Positions 45,431 through 56,611 of a stretch of 64,000 nucleotides of DNA are shown one piece after another. How positions within the stretch are numbered: the stretch's first letter is position 1; the number at the start of each line of letters is the position of its first letter. The notes beneath the pieces are model-generated. The model searched no databases and had not been told where the DNA came from. It saw only the letters and a program-made list of their open reading frames with translations. Source of the stretch: Rhynchonema sp. JSB1_4 (Eukaryota; Nematoda; Chromadorea; Monhysterida; Xyalidae); NCBI GenBank assembly GCA_030248065.1, contig JASAMV010001482.1, positions 1 through 64,000 on the forward strand, given 5' to 3'. The position numbers and the translations under genes are program-made.

Positions 45431-46973
45431 TCAATAGCAGCGGATAATACATTCGCTCACTTTGAAGGAAAAATGACGATTGTTGATGAAGTCAAAGTCA
45501 TTGACGTTGCCTAACTGAGCGCGCAGGGCAGACTCGAGTTCGGTTCGTGTGAACGGGACCGTCGATGCAGCACCTTCATGTGTGTGCGTTGGTTGGTCAA
45601 AGCGCATGTGCAGATTCAATTCTCGCATGGGCGTGGTGCAGAATCGACTGATGGCCGTGGCGAAATCGGCGTGTGAAATCGTGACGTGAACACAACACCA
45701 GCCAGACTGTACCGCCATTTGCAATGATGTACATCGGCCAAACGATTCCATCATGTTGTGGAAGGTCGTCGCTGACATCACAACATCATCGTGTTCATCT
45801 CGACTGTCGTCGTCGCCAAAATCTATTGCATTCCACAGTACAATCTGTTCCATCCGAATCGGTGGATTCTCAGCGATCGCCTTCAACAGCCCCTTGCAGG
45901 GCTGATACCACAGTCGAACGCGACGTAGAGTTGGGGGAATCGGCGTCAGGAGACTGGTCAGGTGCTGATCGGGCACGGAGCACTCGCCTGGAAGGAATGT
46001 TCGCATCGCTCAGTGAGGCAAATGATACAAATGGCACAGTTAGCAATCAGTCAGTTCATCAATGGAAAAGAGCACTCACCAACACTCAGTTCATGCAGTT
46101 TGCTGGAGAACGGCAGATTGTGGAATGATGTGGCGAGTTGCTTAATGGCGTACGAAATGCTGCTTGTGTAGTTGATCCACAATTTTTGCACGCGACTGCA
46201 GCGCTGTAAATCTCATTTTTAGAAGTGACAACTAAATTTATTTTTAACGTAGAAACATGCGCACGAACAAAACACTCGCTCTCAACCCAACCCACTTCCA
46301 GTATACGCATGACAACACAATCGAACATGTCGGAGTTGACGGACAGATTGGCTTCCTCACCATCCAAGTGAACAACCAATTGATGTCCGTCATCGTCGCT
46401 ATCTCTTCGATACCATTGGTGCGACAGATGAGATTGGTGGGTGAACTGAACATCAACACAGAATAGCTAATCTATCGGTGACAATTTGAAGTTTACAAAA
46501 TGGTCAATCGCCAATACAATCACGTGTAACAATGATACACACACTTATACCTTGGAACCGTAGATAGAAACCTCGCGAACATGCATCCATGCCGTGTCAG
46601 TGTGCACCTTGTCCCGCCACGCACGACACACGCGACGACACGCCATTTTGTCCTTGGTGCTCGGCAGGTGCTTGAAAATTGTGGCCATCGTCACTGTGGC
46701 CGTCAGGTCACCATACAACATTGATTGTGGAATCTGTGAGAATAATGGACGGTTATTATATGTTAATTTCGTGGATTAAAGGCAACTAAACTTGCTGATC
46801 ACCATAGTTGAATGACGATGGACGCCGTTTACACTATTTACTCTTGAGAATCTATGGCCATGACAGTCACGCTTTCGCAAACACAAACAAACAAAGCAAC
46901 TCACCAGGCATTCCGACTGTTGCTCGCGGAGGTTATCATTGGTCGCACTTGGCAACACAAACGTGCCCGACAT
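45431..46973 (-). CDS. F-box protein, array member 3, 360 aa
   Basis: Exons 46973-46905, 46733-46551, 46445-46296, 46203-46080 and 45987-45431, in phase (1083 nt). Start at 46973 (MSGTFVLPSATNDN) is preferred over the in-frame Met at 47000, because the upstream codons are not conserved in frame in member 4. F-box: IPQSMLYGDLTATVTMATIF then KMACRRVCRAWRDKVHTDTAW. The C-terminal exon has VPDQHLTSLLTPIPPTLRRV, PPIRMEQIVLWNAIDFGDDD and RFCTTPMRELNLHMRFD. With member 4 it forms a closer pair, distinct from members 1 and 2 in leader and exon 3. Confidence 0.83.
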
Positions 46974-47674
46974 CTTGCCCGACAATTCGGTGCGGTACAA
47001 TGAATTAGATGCACGGAACGCCTATACAGTGATCAATAATCGTATATGATTGTGCTGTGAACAAGACTGAGACAGGTATACCCGCGATTGAGCCGCGTCA
47101 GCAACGCGTGACTTGTTTCAAATGAACTCCTAAAGAACCAACCACCCAAATCTCTTGTATGAATTGATGATTGTGTAAAACAAAATGAGTGAAATGAATA
47201 ACGAATTTGATGAAAAACCGCATTATAATCAAGGCATAATTTCACATGATTTTGAGGCGTCGGAGGTAAAGTAATAACAATTCATATGGACGAAGAAATA
47301 ATCATGAATGTTTCTATTTAGCTCGGAACATGGGTGACTCGCGTGCGCGCACAGGTTCGAGTTCGACTGGTTGAAACGTTTGAGCGATATTCAATAAAAT
47401 CAGATTCCAACACAAAATTGCTGAGGTAATGCATGCATCCGTAGGGATAAATTTGATGTGTAACGCACATTTATTTGGGCACAGATTTACCGACAGATAC
47501 AGTGTAACACGAATCAGAAGAGCGGCAATAAATAGTGCAACTTTTCAACTTGAATGTAAGTCGTACAGTTTAGTTGTGTGATTACATATGAAATGGCTTG
47601 AGCGACTAATACTCACCACACTATCTGTGGCAATGGACAATGCATTGGTTTATTTAAATTGAATTCAACTCGTA

Positions 47675-48031
47675 TAGTCCAACCACGAACTCATGAGACG
47701 ACTCATTTTGAAGTTGACTTGTACGGATCCAATGATGTTCCGGTTCCACGGTTCGGAAATGAAAGAAAGAGAAACGCATGTATTTTTCAAAAACACGCTC
47801 TCTACCTCGGTACGTATATTCCCTTTTGACTCCCAACACATTTGTGTGTTGAACGACGTTGCTGTTCGCGTAAGCACGCAACAAATTGAGGTCAGCCAGC
47901 TGGAACTTGTCATCATCTCTCTCGGCCCAATCTCTTTCTTTTGTTTGCGAAAACACGTGTAACCGGCGCATTTTTGAATCTGGATAAGCAAGCTTTAAAA
48001 AGAGTAGTCTCATGAGCTCGTGGTTGGACTA
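47675..48031. mobile_element. 357-bp inverted-repeat element, TAGTCCAACCACGA ends
   Basis: Flanked by TA. It begins TAGTCCAACCACGAACTCATGAGAC and ends with the near reverse complement. Related by its ends to the element at 52381-52707. Confidence 0.8.
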
Positions 48032-48073
48032 TACACTTGTGATTACACATGAAATGTCTTGAGCGACTAATAC

Positions 48074-48327
48074 TCACCAAACACCAATATCGACAATGCA
48101 TTCGTTCACTTTGAAGGAAAATGCACAATCGCTGGTGAACTCAAAGTCAACAACGCTGCCGAACCGAGTGCGCAGCACAGACTCGAGTTCGGTTGGTGTG
48201 AACGGGGTCGTCGATGCAACACCTTCATCAGTTGGTTGGTCAAAAACCATGAACAGGGCCAACCACTGACTAGGTGTGGTGCAGAATCGATTGACGGCCG
48301 TGGCGAAATTAGTGTGGATACAAAACT
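48074..48327 (-). pseudogene. F-box gene fragment, 5'-truncated last exon
   Basis: Encodes only the end of the array's last exon (TNFATAVNRFCTTPSQWLAL, FDQPTDEGVASTTPF, FSFKVNECIVDIG). Sequence upstream of 48.33 kb is unrelated, so the first four exons and the start of exon 5 are gone. The remaining frame is open. Confidence 0.75.
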
Positions 48328-48671
48328 GGCCGACCAGTTTAGGGAAACGCAGCGCAGGATTGCTTACTCAGCCTCGCCTTTGGCTTACTTGTTAGGCTCG
48401 GGCTGAGGTTTAGGCCTACGGATAGGATTAGGCCTAAACGACCTTAAGCGCTGACGCCAAGCATTACGATGTTTATCTCGTATTCTCTTTCTAATAGGGC
48501 ATCCAATTGGGACCAGCCGGAGATCTCAATGAGACTGGCACTTCGTGTTGAGAGTCACTCGTACAGACAGTTGCCTGACTTGATTCCACACGTGAAAGTC
48601 TTCATAATCAATAGTAGCGGATAGAGTTAGAGAGATGTCGGTGCCGGGTACCCCCTCGCCGACCTTTAACC

Positions 48672-51012
48672 CTAGCAGCGGATAAGACATTCGTTCACTT
48701 TGAAGGAAAAACGACGATTGTTGGTGAACTCAAAGTCATTGAAGTTGCCAAACTGAGCGCGCAGCGCAGACTCGAGCTCGGTTCGTGTGAACGGGGTCGT
48801 CGATGCAACACCTTTATCACTGTGCGTTGGTTGGTCAAATCGCATGTGCAAATTCAATTCTCGCATGGGCGTGGTGCAGAATCGACTGATGGCCGTGGCG
48901 AAATCGGAGTGTGAAATCGTGACGTGAACTCGACACCAGCCAGACTGTACCGCCCTTTGCAATGATGCACATCGGCCAAACGATTCCATCATGTTGTGGA
49001 AGGTCGTCGCTGACATCACAACATCATCGTGCTCATCTCGACTGTCGTCGTCGCCGAAATCGATTGCACTCCACAGTACAATCTGTTCCATTCGAATCGG
49101 TGGATTCTCAGCGATCGCCTTCAATAGCACCTTGCAGGGCTGATACCAAAGTCGAACGTGACGTAGAGTTGGAGGAATCGGGGTCAGTAGACTGGTCAGG
49201 TGCTGATCCGGCACAGTGCACTCGCCTGGAACGAACGATCGCATCACTCAGTGAGGCAAATGATACAAATGGCACAGTTAGCAATCAGTCAGTTCATCAA
49301 TGGAAAAGAGCACTCACCAACACTCAGTTCATGCAGTTTGCTGGAGAACGGCAGATTGTGGAATGATGTGGCGAGCTGCTCGATGGCGTACGAAATACTG
49401 CTTGTGTAGTCGATCCACAATTGTTGCACGCGACTGCAGCGCTGTAAATCTCATTTTTAGAAGTGACACTACATTTATTTTTTACTTAGAAACATGCGCA
49501 CGAGCAAAACATTCGATCTCAACCCAACCCACTTCCAGTATACGCATGACAACACAATCGAACATGTCGGAGTTGACGGACAGATTGGCTTCAACACCAT
49601 CCAAGTGAACGATCAATTTATGTCGGTCATCGTCGTTATCTCTTCGATGCCATTTGTGTGACAAATGAGATTGGTCGGTGGACTGGAAATCAACACAGAA
49701 TAGCTAATCTATCGACGACAACTTCGAAGTTTACAAAATGGTCAGTCGCCAACAGTGTTCGAACGGGATTCATTTTTAATCCCGAGATCGGGATTGGGAT
49801 CAAGAAAGTGTCGGGATCGGGATCGGGACTGACCAGATAGTGCATAAGCAATAATTTTTATCATTTTATGCATAAGATGCAAATGTCACAGACAACCCTG
49901 AAACATGTTTATGACACATGAATAAACACCGGGAACAGTGATTAAAGCCGATTGAAGATCGATAATAGCTGATGACGGATAAGTTCAAAGATCATAATTG
50001 TGGTCGATCAAAGGCAAAGCCTTTGACGAAAAGACAAGCATTTCACCATTTTCTGGTTTTAAGCAGTATCTTTTGTCATCAAACAAATCAGCTGCACTAG
50101 AAAAGAGCTGTTTAGAAGGCACGCTCATAGGCGGAGCACTTGGTAGATATTTGGAAGCTGGACGTGCCAGTCGCGGAAGCCTTGTCTCATTACTCATTGG
50201 AAGCTGGACGTGCCAGTCGCGGAAGCCTTGTCTCATTACTCATTTGTTGCCCACCATGACATCATTTCCTCGAAACTGAGTCCCTTCGTTCGATGCAACT
50301 TTGTGTAACCGTTCAATTCTAGCTCCACTTGTTCGACCTTTTGACCCGATTTTAATAAACACAAACGGAGTGCAGCATTTACCACCTCCGTCAGCAGCTT
50401 GGCGAATTATGATTGCACAACTTTTTACTTTCTGTTCTCGAACCTTAATCCCGATCCCGGTACTTTTTTTGGGCGGGATCGGGATTGACTTTTTCAAAAA
50501 GACGGGATCGGGACCTTGATAAAAAAGGGCCCGTTATCGGGATCCCGTTTGAACACTGGTCGCCAATACAATCACGTGTAACAATGATACACACACTTAT
50601 ACCTTGGAACCGTAGATAGAAACCTCGCGAACATGCATCCATGCTGTGTCAGTGTGCACCTTGTCCCGCCAGGCCCGACATACGCGACGACACGCCATTT
50701 TGTCCTTTGTGCTCGGCAGGTGCTTGAAAATGGAGGCCATCGTCACTGTGGCCGTCAGGTCACCATACAACATCGACTGTGGAATCTGCGAGAATAACGG
50801 AGCGTCCATTAGAAGCCATTAAGCTTTCTGTTCACTATAACTGAATGACGAGTCTCCGTCTAAACTATTTACTCTTGAGAAACCAGTCAGGAAGGCCATG
50901 ACCAAACACGCTTTCACAAACACAAACAAACCAAGCAACTCACCACAGATGCTGACTGTTGATGTTGGAGGTCAACGTTGGCTCCACTCGGCAACAAAGA
51001 CGGGCGCGACAT
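48672..51012 (-). CDS. F-box protein, array member 4, 359 aa
   Basis: Exons 51012-50944, 50785-50603, 49682-49533, 49441-49318 and 49225-48672, in phase (1080 nt). Leader MSRPSLLPSGANVDLQHQ; F-box as in member 3 (KMACRRVCRAWRDKVHTDTAW). Exon 3 has SHLSHKWHRRDNDDDRHKL and exon 5 ends FSFKVNECLIRC. Intron 2 is enlarged by an 806-bp hAT-type element (49753-50558); the corresponding intron of member 3 has no insert and shows the empty target site. The coding frame is unaffected. Confidence 0.83.
49753..50558 (-). mobile_element. 806-bp hAT-type element with transposase remnant
   Basis: Ends CAGTGTTCGAACGGGAT and ATCCCGTTTGAACACTG are inverted repeats. The flanks carry an exact 8-bp duplication, GTCGCCAA (49745-49752 and 50559-50566). 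The equivalent intron of F-box member 3 (about 46505) has the uninterrupted site. On the minus strand about 50155-49988 encodes a typical hAT C-terminal dimerisation segment: YLPSAPPMSVPSKQLFSSAA then DKRYCLKPENGEML. No upstream catalytic part is seen, so it is non-autonomous. A 48-bp internal direct repeat (GGAAGCTGGACGTGCCAGTC) lies at about 50150-50245. GGGATCGGGATC-type repeats occur near both ends. Confidence 0.93.
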
Positions 51013-52380
51013 TTTGGCCGACAAGTGGGTACAACGCATTGGATGCGCTGAACGCCTGTACAGTGATGATTTTGTGCATATATATTTAATTGTGTATATA
51101 ATTGTGCAGTGAATACGTTTGCGACAGGTAGACCCGCGATTGAACCGTGTCAGCAACACGTGACTTGTTCCAGTACGAACTAATAAACAACCAACCACGA
51201 AGTCCTTTTATGAGCTAACGATTAGATGCAACAAAATCAGTGCAATGAATAACGAAAGTGATGAGAAAACGCAATAGAATCAACCAGTAATTTCACCAAA
51301 TATTGCTGCTGCGGCAAGCACTCTCATGACTGGGAATGAATGTATGATAATTCACGTATACAAGGAAATAATCGACACAATCGCGAACGTTCCTAACTCG
51401 GAACACGGGTGCCTCGCGCGTACATACAGATTCAATTTGCGGTTGCAGGAACGCACGAACGATATTCAAGAAAATCAGATGAGAAAACAAAACTGAGGTG
51501 AATCAAATTGTTGCACCCATAAATGTAGTTAATACATAACGATAACACGCCATTTGTTTGGGCATTAATTCACCGATAAAGGCAAACCAGCCGTGCAATG
51601 CAGACCTAGACCATACCGTATCACCCTGAATTCTTACACACTTGAAATGTTTCGGGTTACTGTAGCCACGTCACGCGCGGTTAGCCGATAAACAACACAC
51701 ACAAACGCGCGCTAAATGTTTCATGATCTTGGTTAAGAGCGTGGGGTGGTAAGAATCGCAAAGTAGGGTTCACAAAACTGAAATTTTGGATATGGTTTTT
51801 TTGATTCGAAATCAGTGCCACAACATATTTAGGAATGCTCTCCAAGTTTGGCGTTCCAAATGTAAGTATACTTTCAGTAATTTCAATTTAAAGGTGCTCG
51901 GTTTGCATTTTTTGGGAAATTTTAAAAATGAAAAATGCTGAAAAAATAAATGTCAATTCAATTGGATCTCAGCCGATAAACAACATTCGGCGCTGAAATT
52001 TGCACACATATAGCAGTTTTTTGTCCGCTTTTCAGCTGCGCAAAAATAGTTGCACGATATTGGATGTTTTCTCTTCCATTGCATTTTTTTTAAATGTCAA
52101 AAAAACGAGTGCTTCTCAGAAACACCCAATTTTAAAAAAGTCCTCACCGACGAATTCTTTCTATTGGGCCTCAAAATGTGCGCCATAAAATTCTGGTATT
52201 GGCGTATAAATGTGGTTTGTGACAAATATGAATATTGTCGGCAATTTATGTTAGTATGAAGCAAAAAAAATATCGTCGTTTTATTTTCTTTCTTGTTTTG
52301 TCGTGGTGCGCAGTTCAATTGAATGACGGAATATGTAAAAATTGATGCATGTGATTCCCAAATATGAGTTCTGATGTGTA
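51013..52380. other. intergenic spacer, AT-rich
   Basis: Upstream of F-box member 4. It contains GGGTTACTGTAGCC near 51655 (the end motif of the 30.2-kb element) and repeats of sequence seen upstream of other F-box copies (GAGTTAACGATT(C)GATGCAACAAAAT at about 51230 and 53740). No exon is supported. Confidence 0.5.
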
Positions 52381-52707
52381 TAGTCCGTCCACCAGCTCAT
52401 GGCACTTTGTGTTGCTGCTGGCTGGTTTGGTCCCTTCCTCCACGTTCTAATGAAAGAGAAATTGAGTGTGAGCGATTTTGCAAAAGAACTAAAAAAATAA
52501 TAAAATGTGTCGAAAACGATTGAATTCGATCAAATTTATAATTAAATTAAATTAAAATATATAAAACACGTCGATTTCATAAAGACAGCAATTTAAGAGC
52601 AAAAATAATTTTTTTCGGAAACTTAATTTCTCTTTCATTAGAACGTGGAGGAAGGGAACAAGTCGGCCAGCAGCAACACAAAGTGCCATGAGCTGGTGGA
52701 CGGACTA
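52381..52707. mobile_element. 327-bp inverted-repeat element, TAGTCCGTCCACCAGC ends
   Basis: Flanked by TA. The arms of about 75 bp contain TAGTCCGTCCACCAGCTCAT, GGCACTTTGTGTTGCTGCTG and CCTCCACGTTCTAATGAAAG and return as reverse complement at 52632-52707. Confidence 0.88.
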
Positions 52708-52944
52708 TATGCTGCTGAAACCTACATATGTGTTTCTTAACTGTAAATACCACGAGAGTGTTTTCAATTAATGTGCTTATCAAGGCAACCGTTTGTTAGG
52801 AAAATGCAGCAAATCTGTGAATGGCTATTCGTTTGTTTCAACTCTTGCCTATTTCTAAATGTTTTTGCATTGCATCCAGTTACGAAATAAAAAGTAATAT
52901 TGGTAAAACGTTCACCCAAAACCCGCGACGCAAAAAAAAACACG

Positions 52945-53025
52945 CTACAGGGTTTGAACCTGCGCGACAGACACACGCACGCATGTTCAGTGCTGCGCCT
53001 AACCGATTCGCTATGCGATCCAGTC
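52945..53025 (-). other. tRNA-derived sequence, degenerate
   Basis: On the minus strand a TAGCGAATCGGTTAGGC phrase resembles a Pol III A box. GGTTCAAACCC (B box) follows about 45 bases later, then a T-run. The cloverleaf is incomplete, and the spacer between the boxes is (TGCG/TGTG)-rich. More likely a tRNA pseudogene or SINE head than a working tRNA. Confidence 0.4.
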
Positions 53026-53166
53026 GCTGGCTTGCCTTAATGTGTTACATAAATGTATTTGCGCGTGCGCATGTGTGTTCTGCCGTTTACATAAAACGTG
53101 TTGTATTGCAGCTATAATGTGTGTGTTGACTGCTTGTATTATGGGTTGTTGTTGCTTGTTGCTCAC

Positions 53167-53380
53167 CTCGTGTGATGCATAGCGAATTTGGTTTCTTCCA
53201 TTTGGCCGTCACGGCCTTGTCATACAATTCGGCGCTGACCATAGATGTCAATTTGGCGTGCACGTCGGTGTGCGTCAACGAGACTCAATCACCGACGAAC
53301 ATCAGATGCCAATCGGCAAGCGTGCGACTCGCGTTCACACCACGCTCGATCGTGATCTCGGCCGGCACGAATGATGACAT
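53167..53380 (-). pseudogene. duplicated exon of unknown function, broken copy
   Basis: About 94 percent identical to the exon at 62250-62498 (FVPAEITIERGVNASRTLAD, DVHAKLTSMVSAELYDKAV). In the phrase FVGD-C-VSLTH the Cys codon is TGA, a nonsense change. The 3' end differs (KKPNSLCITR then GTGAGC). Confidence 0.75.
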
Positions 53381-54366
53381 GACTGGGGTGCTCTGAGAAA
53401 ATGATGCTGGAAGATATGAATAACCTAAATGGTCACTTTCACATGAATGTGGTAACCCGTCCAACGAAGGGTCTGTTGGTAACAACAAGTTTGTTAGCCA
53501 CATGTTCAAATGCTCCTCAAAAGTTTGCACATAATCTGTTCATTTATGTTCAAGCATTTGATCAATGAATAGAACTTCATAATGACAAGAAATAGCCCAA
53601 ACAAAACACGTGAAAGTTTAGCCGCAGAGCACAAAGTATTATGTATAGTTGATTGAGGCAAATAACAAGTGACAACGCAATAAATCATCAAAATCCATAA
53701 CCTCTTAAACAACCAACCACAAAATCTCGTATGAATTAACGATTCGATGCAACAAAATTAGTGCAATGAATAATAACGAAAGTGACGAAAAACGCATTAT
53801 AATCAACCCGTAATTTCACATAATATTACCAATTCGGAATGCAGTACACGACTGGAAATGAATTTATGTACGGACAGGGAAATAATGGAAAGAATCGCGA
53901 ATGTTTCTAACTCGGAATGTGGGTAACTAATTGCGCGTACATACAGATTCAAGTTGCGATTGGTAGAAACAAACGAACGATATTCAATGAAATCAGAAAC
54001 TGATGAGGTAATTAATTTGTTGAACCCGTAAATATAAATTTAAAAACACGCCATGGATGAGGTGAATTTTGGGCATAAAGGTCGGCATCAGCTCGGTGTG
54101 AAAGAGCTCTGCGTAAAGCCATTACTCTTCCCAAACCTGGGTCAGCTATTTATGTATGCCTACCGAAAGAACCTATTCTTCCTAAAGCCAGCTATCTATT
54201 GTGTACTATATGTCTGGAGATGCATCAAAGTGCTGGTTTTAGTGCCAAATGGTCATTTTATGATCCAAAATGGTGAAATCTTGCCATATTTCTACTGATC
54301 AGCAGAAAATTACAAACTAATATCCCCCAAATCGGTATACCCGGCCAGCCAACGTTTACACCCAAC

Positions 54367-54774
54367 CAGTGGTGTCGTTGGGAAATCAAAAAGTCAGGAT
54401 ACCGGATACCCAAAATTTTCGGATACCGGATACCCAAAATGAAAAATCTCGGATACCAGGGGGGTTGCCCCCTAAAATGAAAAATCTCGGATACCCAGGG
54501 GAGTTGTTCAAAAAAGGTCGATTTTTTAGAGGAAAATTGAGCAAAATCGGTGTTGGAAGCGCAAAAAATGGTCATTTTCGGGGTTATGCTTGCGCCAGCA
54601 AGCGATTTTGAGCATTTTGGAGGTAAAATGGGCGATTTTTACGGCTTTCGGAAAAATTTTAGGGTAGGATACCTCTGGACAAAAAGTCTGGATACCGGAT
54701 ACCCCTGGGTGAAAAAATCAAGATACCGGATACTAGGGGGTAACCCCCTTCCGCCCCCCCAGACAACACCACTG
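54367..54774. mobile_element. 408-bp hAT-type element
   Basis: Begins CAGTGGTGTCGTTGGG and ends CCCAGACAACACCACTG. It is flanked by an exact 8-bp duplication CACCCAAC (54359-54366 and 54775-54782). The interior is made of GGATACCGGATACCC and AAAATGAAAAATCTCGG units. No coding capacity. Confidence 0.9.
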
Positions 54775-54868
54775 CACCCAACCCTTGTTTACATTCATTC
54801 GAAAGTTCCATCCATTGGCAAGAGAGAGCGCATCACACCGATTTGATAGCAACCCGCAGTTGACGTGT

Positions 54869-56308
54869 TTAAAAAATAGGCGGACGGCAGCGGATAATAC
54901 ATTCGTTCGCTGTGAAGCGAAACCAATCATTGTGGTCGAAATCAAAGTCATTGACGTTACCGAACTGAGTGCGCAGTGCAGATTCCAGTTCGGTTGCTGC
55001 AAACGGGGTCGTCGATGCAGCACCTTCATTCGCGTGCGTTGGTTGGTGAAGAGTCATGTCCAGGAGCAAATGACGATTTGGTGTGGTGCAGAATCGACTG
55101 ATGGACGTGGCGAAATCAGCATGTGAAATCGTGACCTGAGCACTCCAACAGCCTGACAGAGACGCCCTTCGCAACGACGCACATCGGCCAAACGACTCCA
55201 TCATGTTGTGGAAAGTCGACGCTGATATCACAACATGACCATGTTCATCTTGAATGTCGTCGTCGCCGAAATCGATTGCATCCCACAGTCCAATCTGTTC
55301 CAATCGCATCGGTGGATTCTCAGCGATCATCTTCAACAATCCTTTGCAGGGCCGACACCATGGTCGAATGCGGCGCAGACTTGGGAGACTCGGCGTCAGC
55401 AGACTGGTCAGGTACTGATCGGGCATGGGGCGGCCGTCTGAAATTAATGTTCGCATCACCGCAGTGAGGCAAATGACAGAGACAGCAATCAGTCAGTTTA
55501 TCAATGGAAAAGAGCACTCACGGACATCCAGCTCATGCAGTTTGTTGGAGAACGGCAGATTGTGGAATGACGTGGCGAGCTGCTCGATGGCGTACGAAGT
55601 ACTGTTTGTGTTGCGGATCTCCAATTTACGCACACGACCGCAGTGCTGTGAATCTCATGTTATGAAGTGACACTCAAAATTATTGTTCACTCTGGAACAT
55701 GCGCACGAACAATACATTCGATCTCAACTCACAGCCAGCAGCCGCATCACAACACGATCGAACATGACGCAGTTGACGGACAGCTTGCTTTCTTCGCCAT
55801 CCAAGTGAACAATCAATTTATGTCTGTTACCGTCGCTATCTCTTCGAAGCCATTTGTGAGACAGATGAGATTCGACGTTGGACTGGAAATCAATACGAAA
55901 TAGCCACACATCAATGATAATTTCGAAGTTTTCAACATGGTTGGGGGCCAATACAGTACCGTGTCATAATAACACACACACTTATACCTTGTAGCTGTCG
56001 ATATAAACTTCGCGAATATGCATCCATGCCGTGTCAGTGTGCACTTTGTCCCTCCACGCACGACACACGAGACGACACGCCATTTTATCCTTGGTGCTCG
56101 GCAGGCGCTTGAAGATTGTGGCCATCGTCACTGTTGACCGCGGGTCTCCATATAACATCGATGGTGGGATCTGTGCAGAGTGGAACGTCATTTCACATCA
56201 ATTACGCGAGAAAAGAAACAAATCAACTCGATCAATAATCAACAAATCACAACTGACCACCGACTCCGACAGCGGCAACGGATTGGCAGTAGAAGCCTTA
56301 GCGTCCAT
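54869..56308 (-). CDS. F-box protein, array member 5, 358 aa
   Basis: Exons 56308-56258, 56170-55988, 55882-55733, 55645-55522 and 55437-54869, in phase (1077 nt). Leader MDAKASTANPLPLSESV is unlike the other members. F-box: IPPSMLYGDPRSTVTMATIF then KMACRLVCRAWRDKVHTDTAW. Exon 3 SHLSHKWLRRDSDGNRHKL; exon 4 HCGRVRKLEIRNTNSTSYAI; exon 5 SLPSLRRIRPWCRPCKGLL and RFCTTPNRHLLLDMTLHQP. The donor of exon 4 lies 1-3 codons earlier than in members 1 and 2, changing DVRG to DVH. The frame is open throughout. Confidence 0.84.
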
Positions 56309-56611
56309 GATGGCAAATTTGCGAATATCGTTGGGTCCGAGTCTGGTTTGCCTAAATAGCCCATAATTAAAGTACTTCTGCAGTGTGTTTGTGTTATAGA
56401 AAAAATGGAAGCGGAAACAGATAACCCAGCTTCAGGGCGTGTTCTCATTTCAACACAAACCGATGAAAAACAGAAAGCAGTTGGGGGTGAATGGCAAGGC
56501 TTTATGCTTTACACAGAAACAGAAGGAGCCAAACAGAGAAACGTGCATGACAGACAACACAAATAATCAGCACAGCACACAGACAAGGCAGAGAGCAACA
56601 ACAACAGACAT

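Noticed and set aside
52945..53025. Functional tRNA gene
   Set aside because: A and B box-like words are present, but the acceptor and anticodon stems do not pair well; kept only as a degenerate tRNA-like feature.
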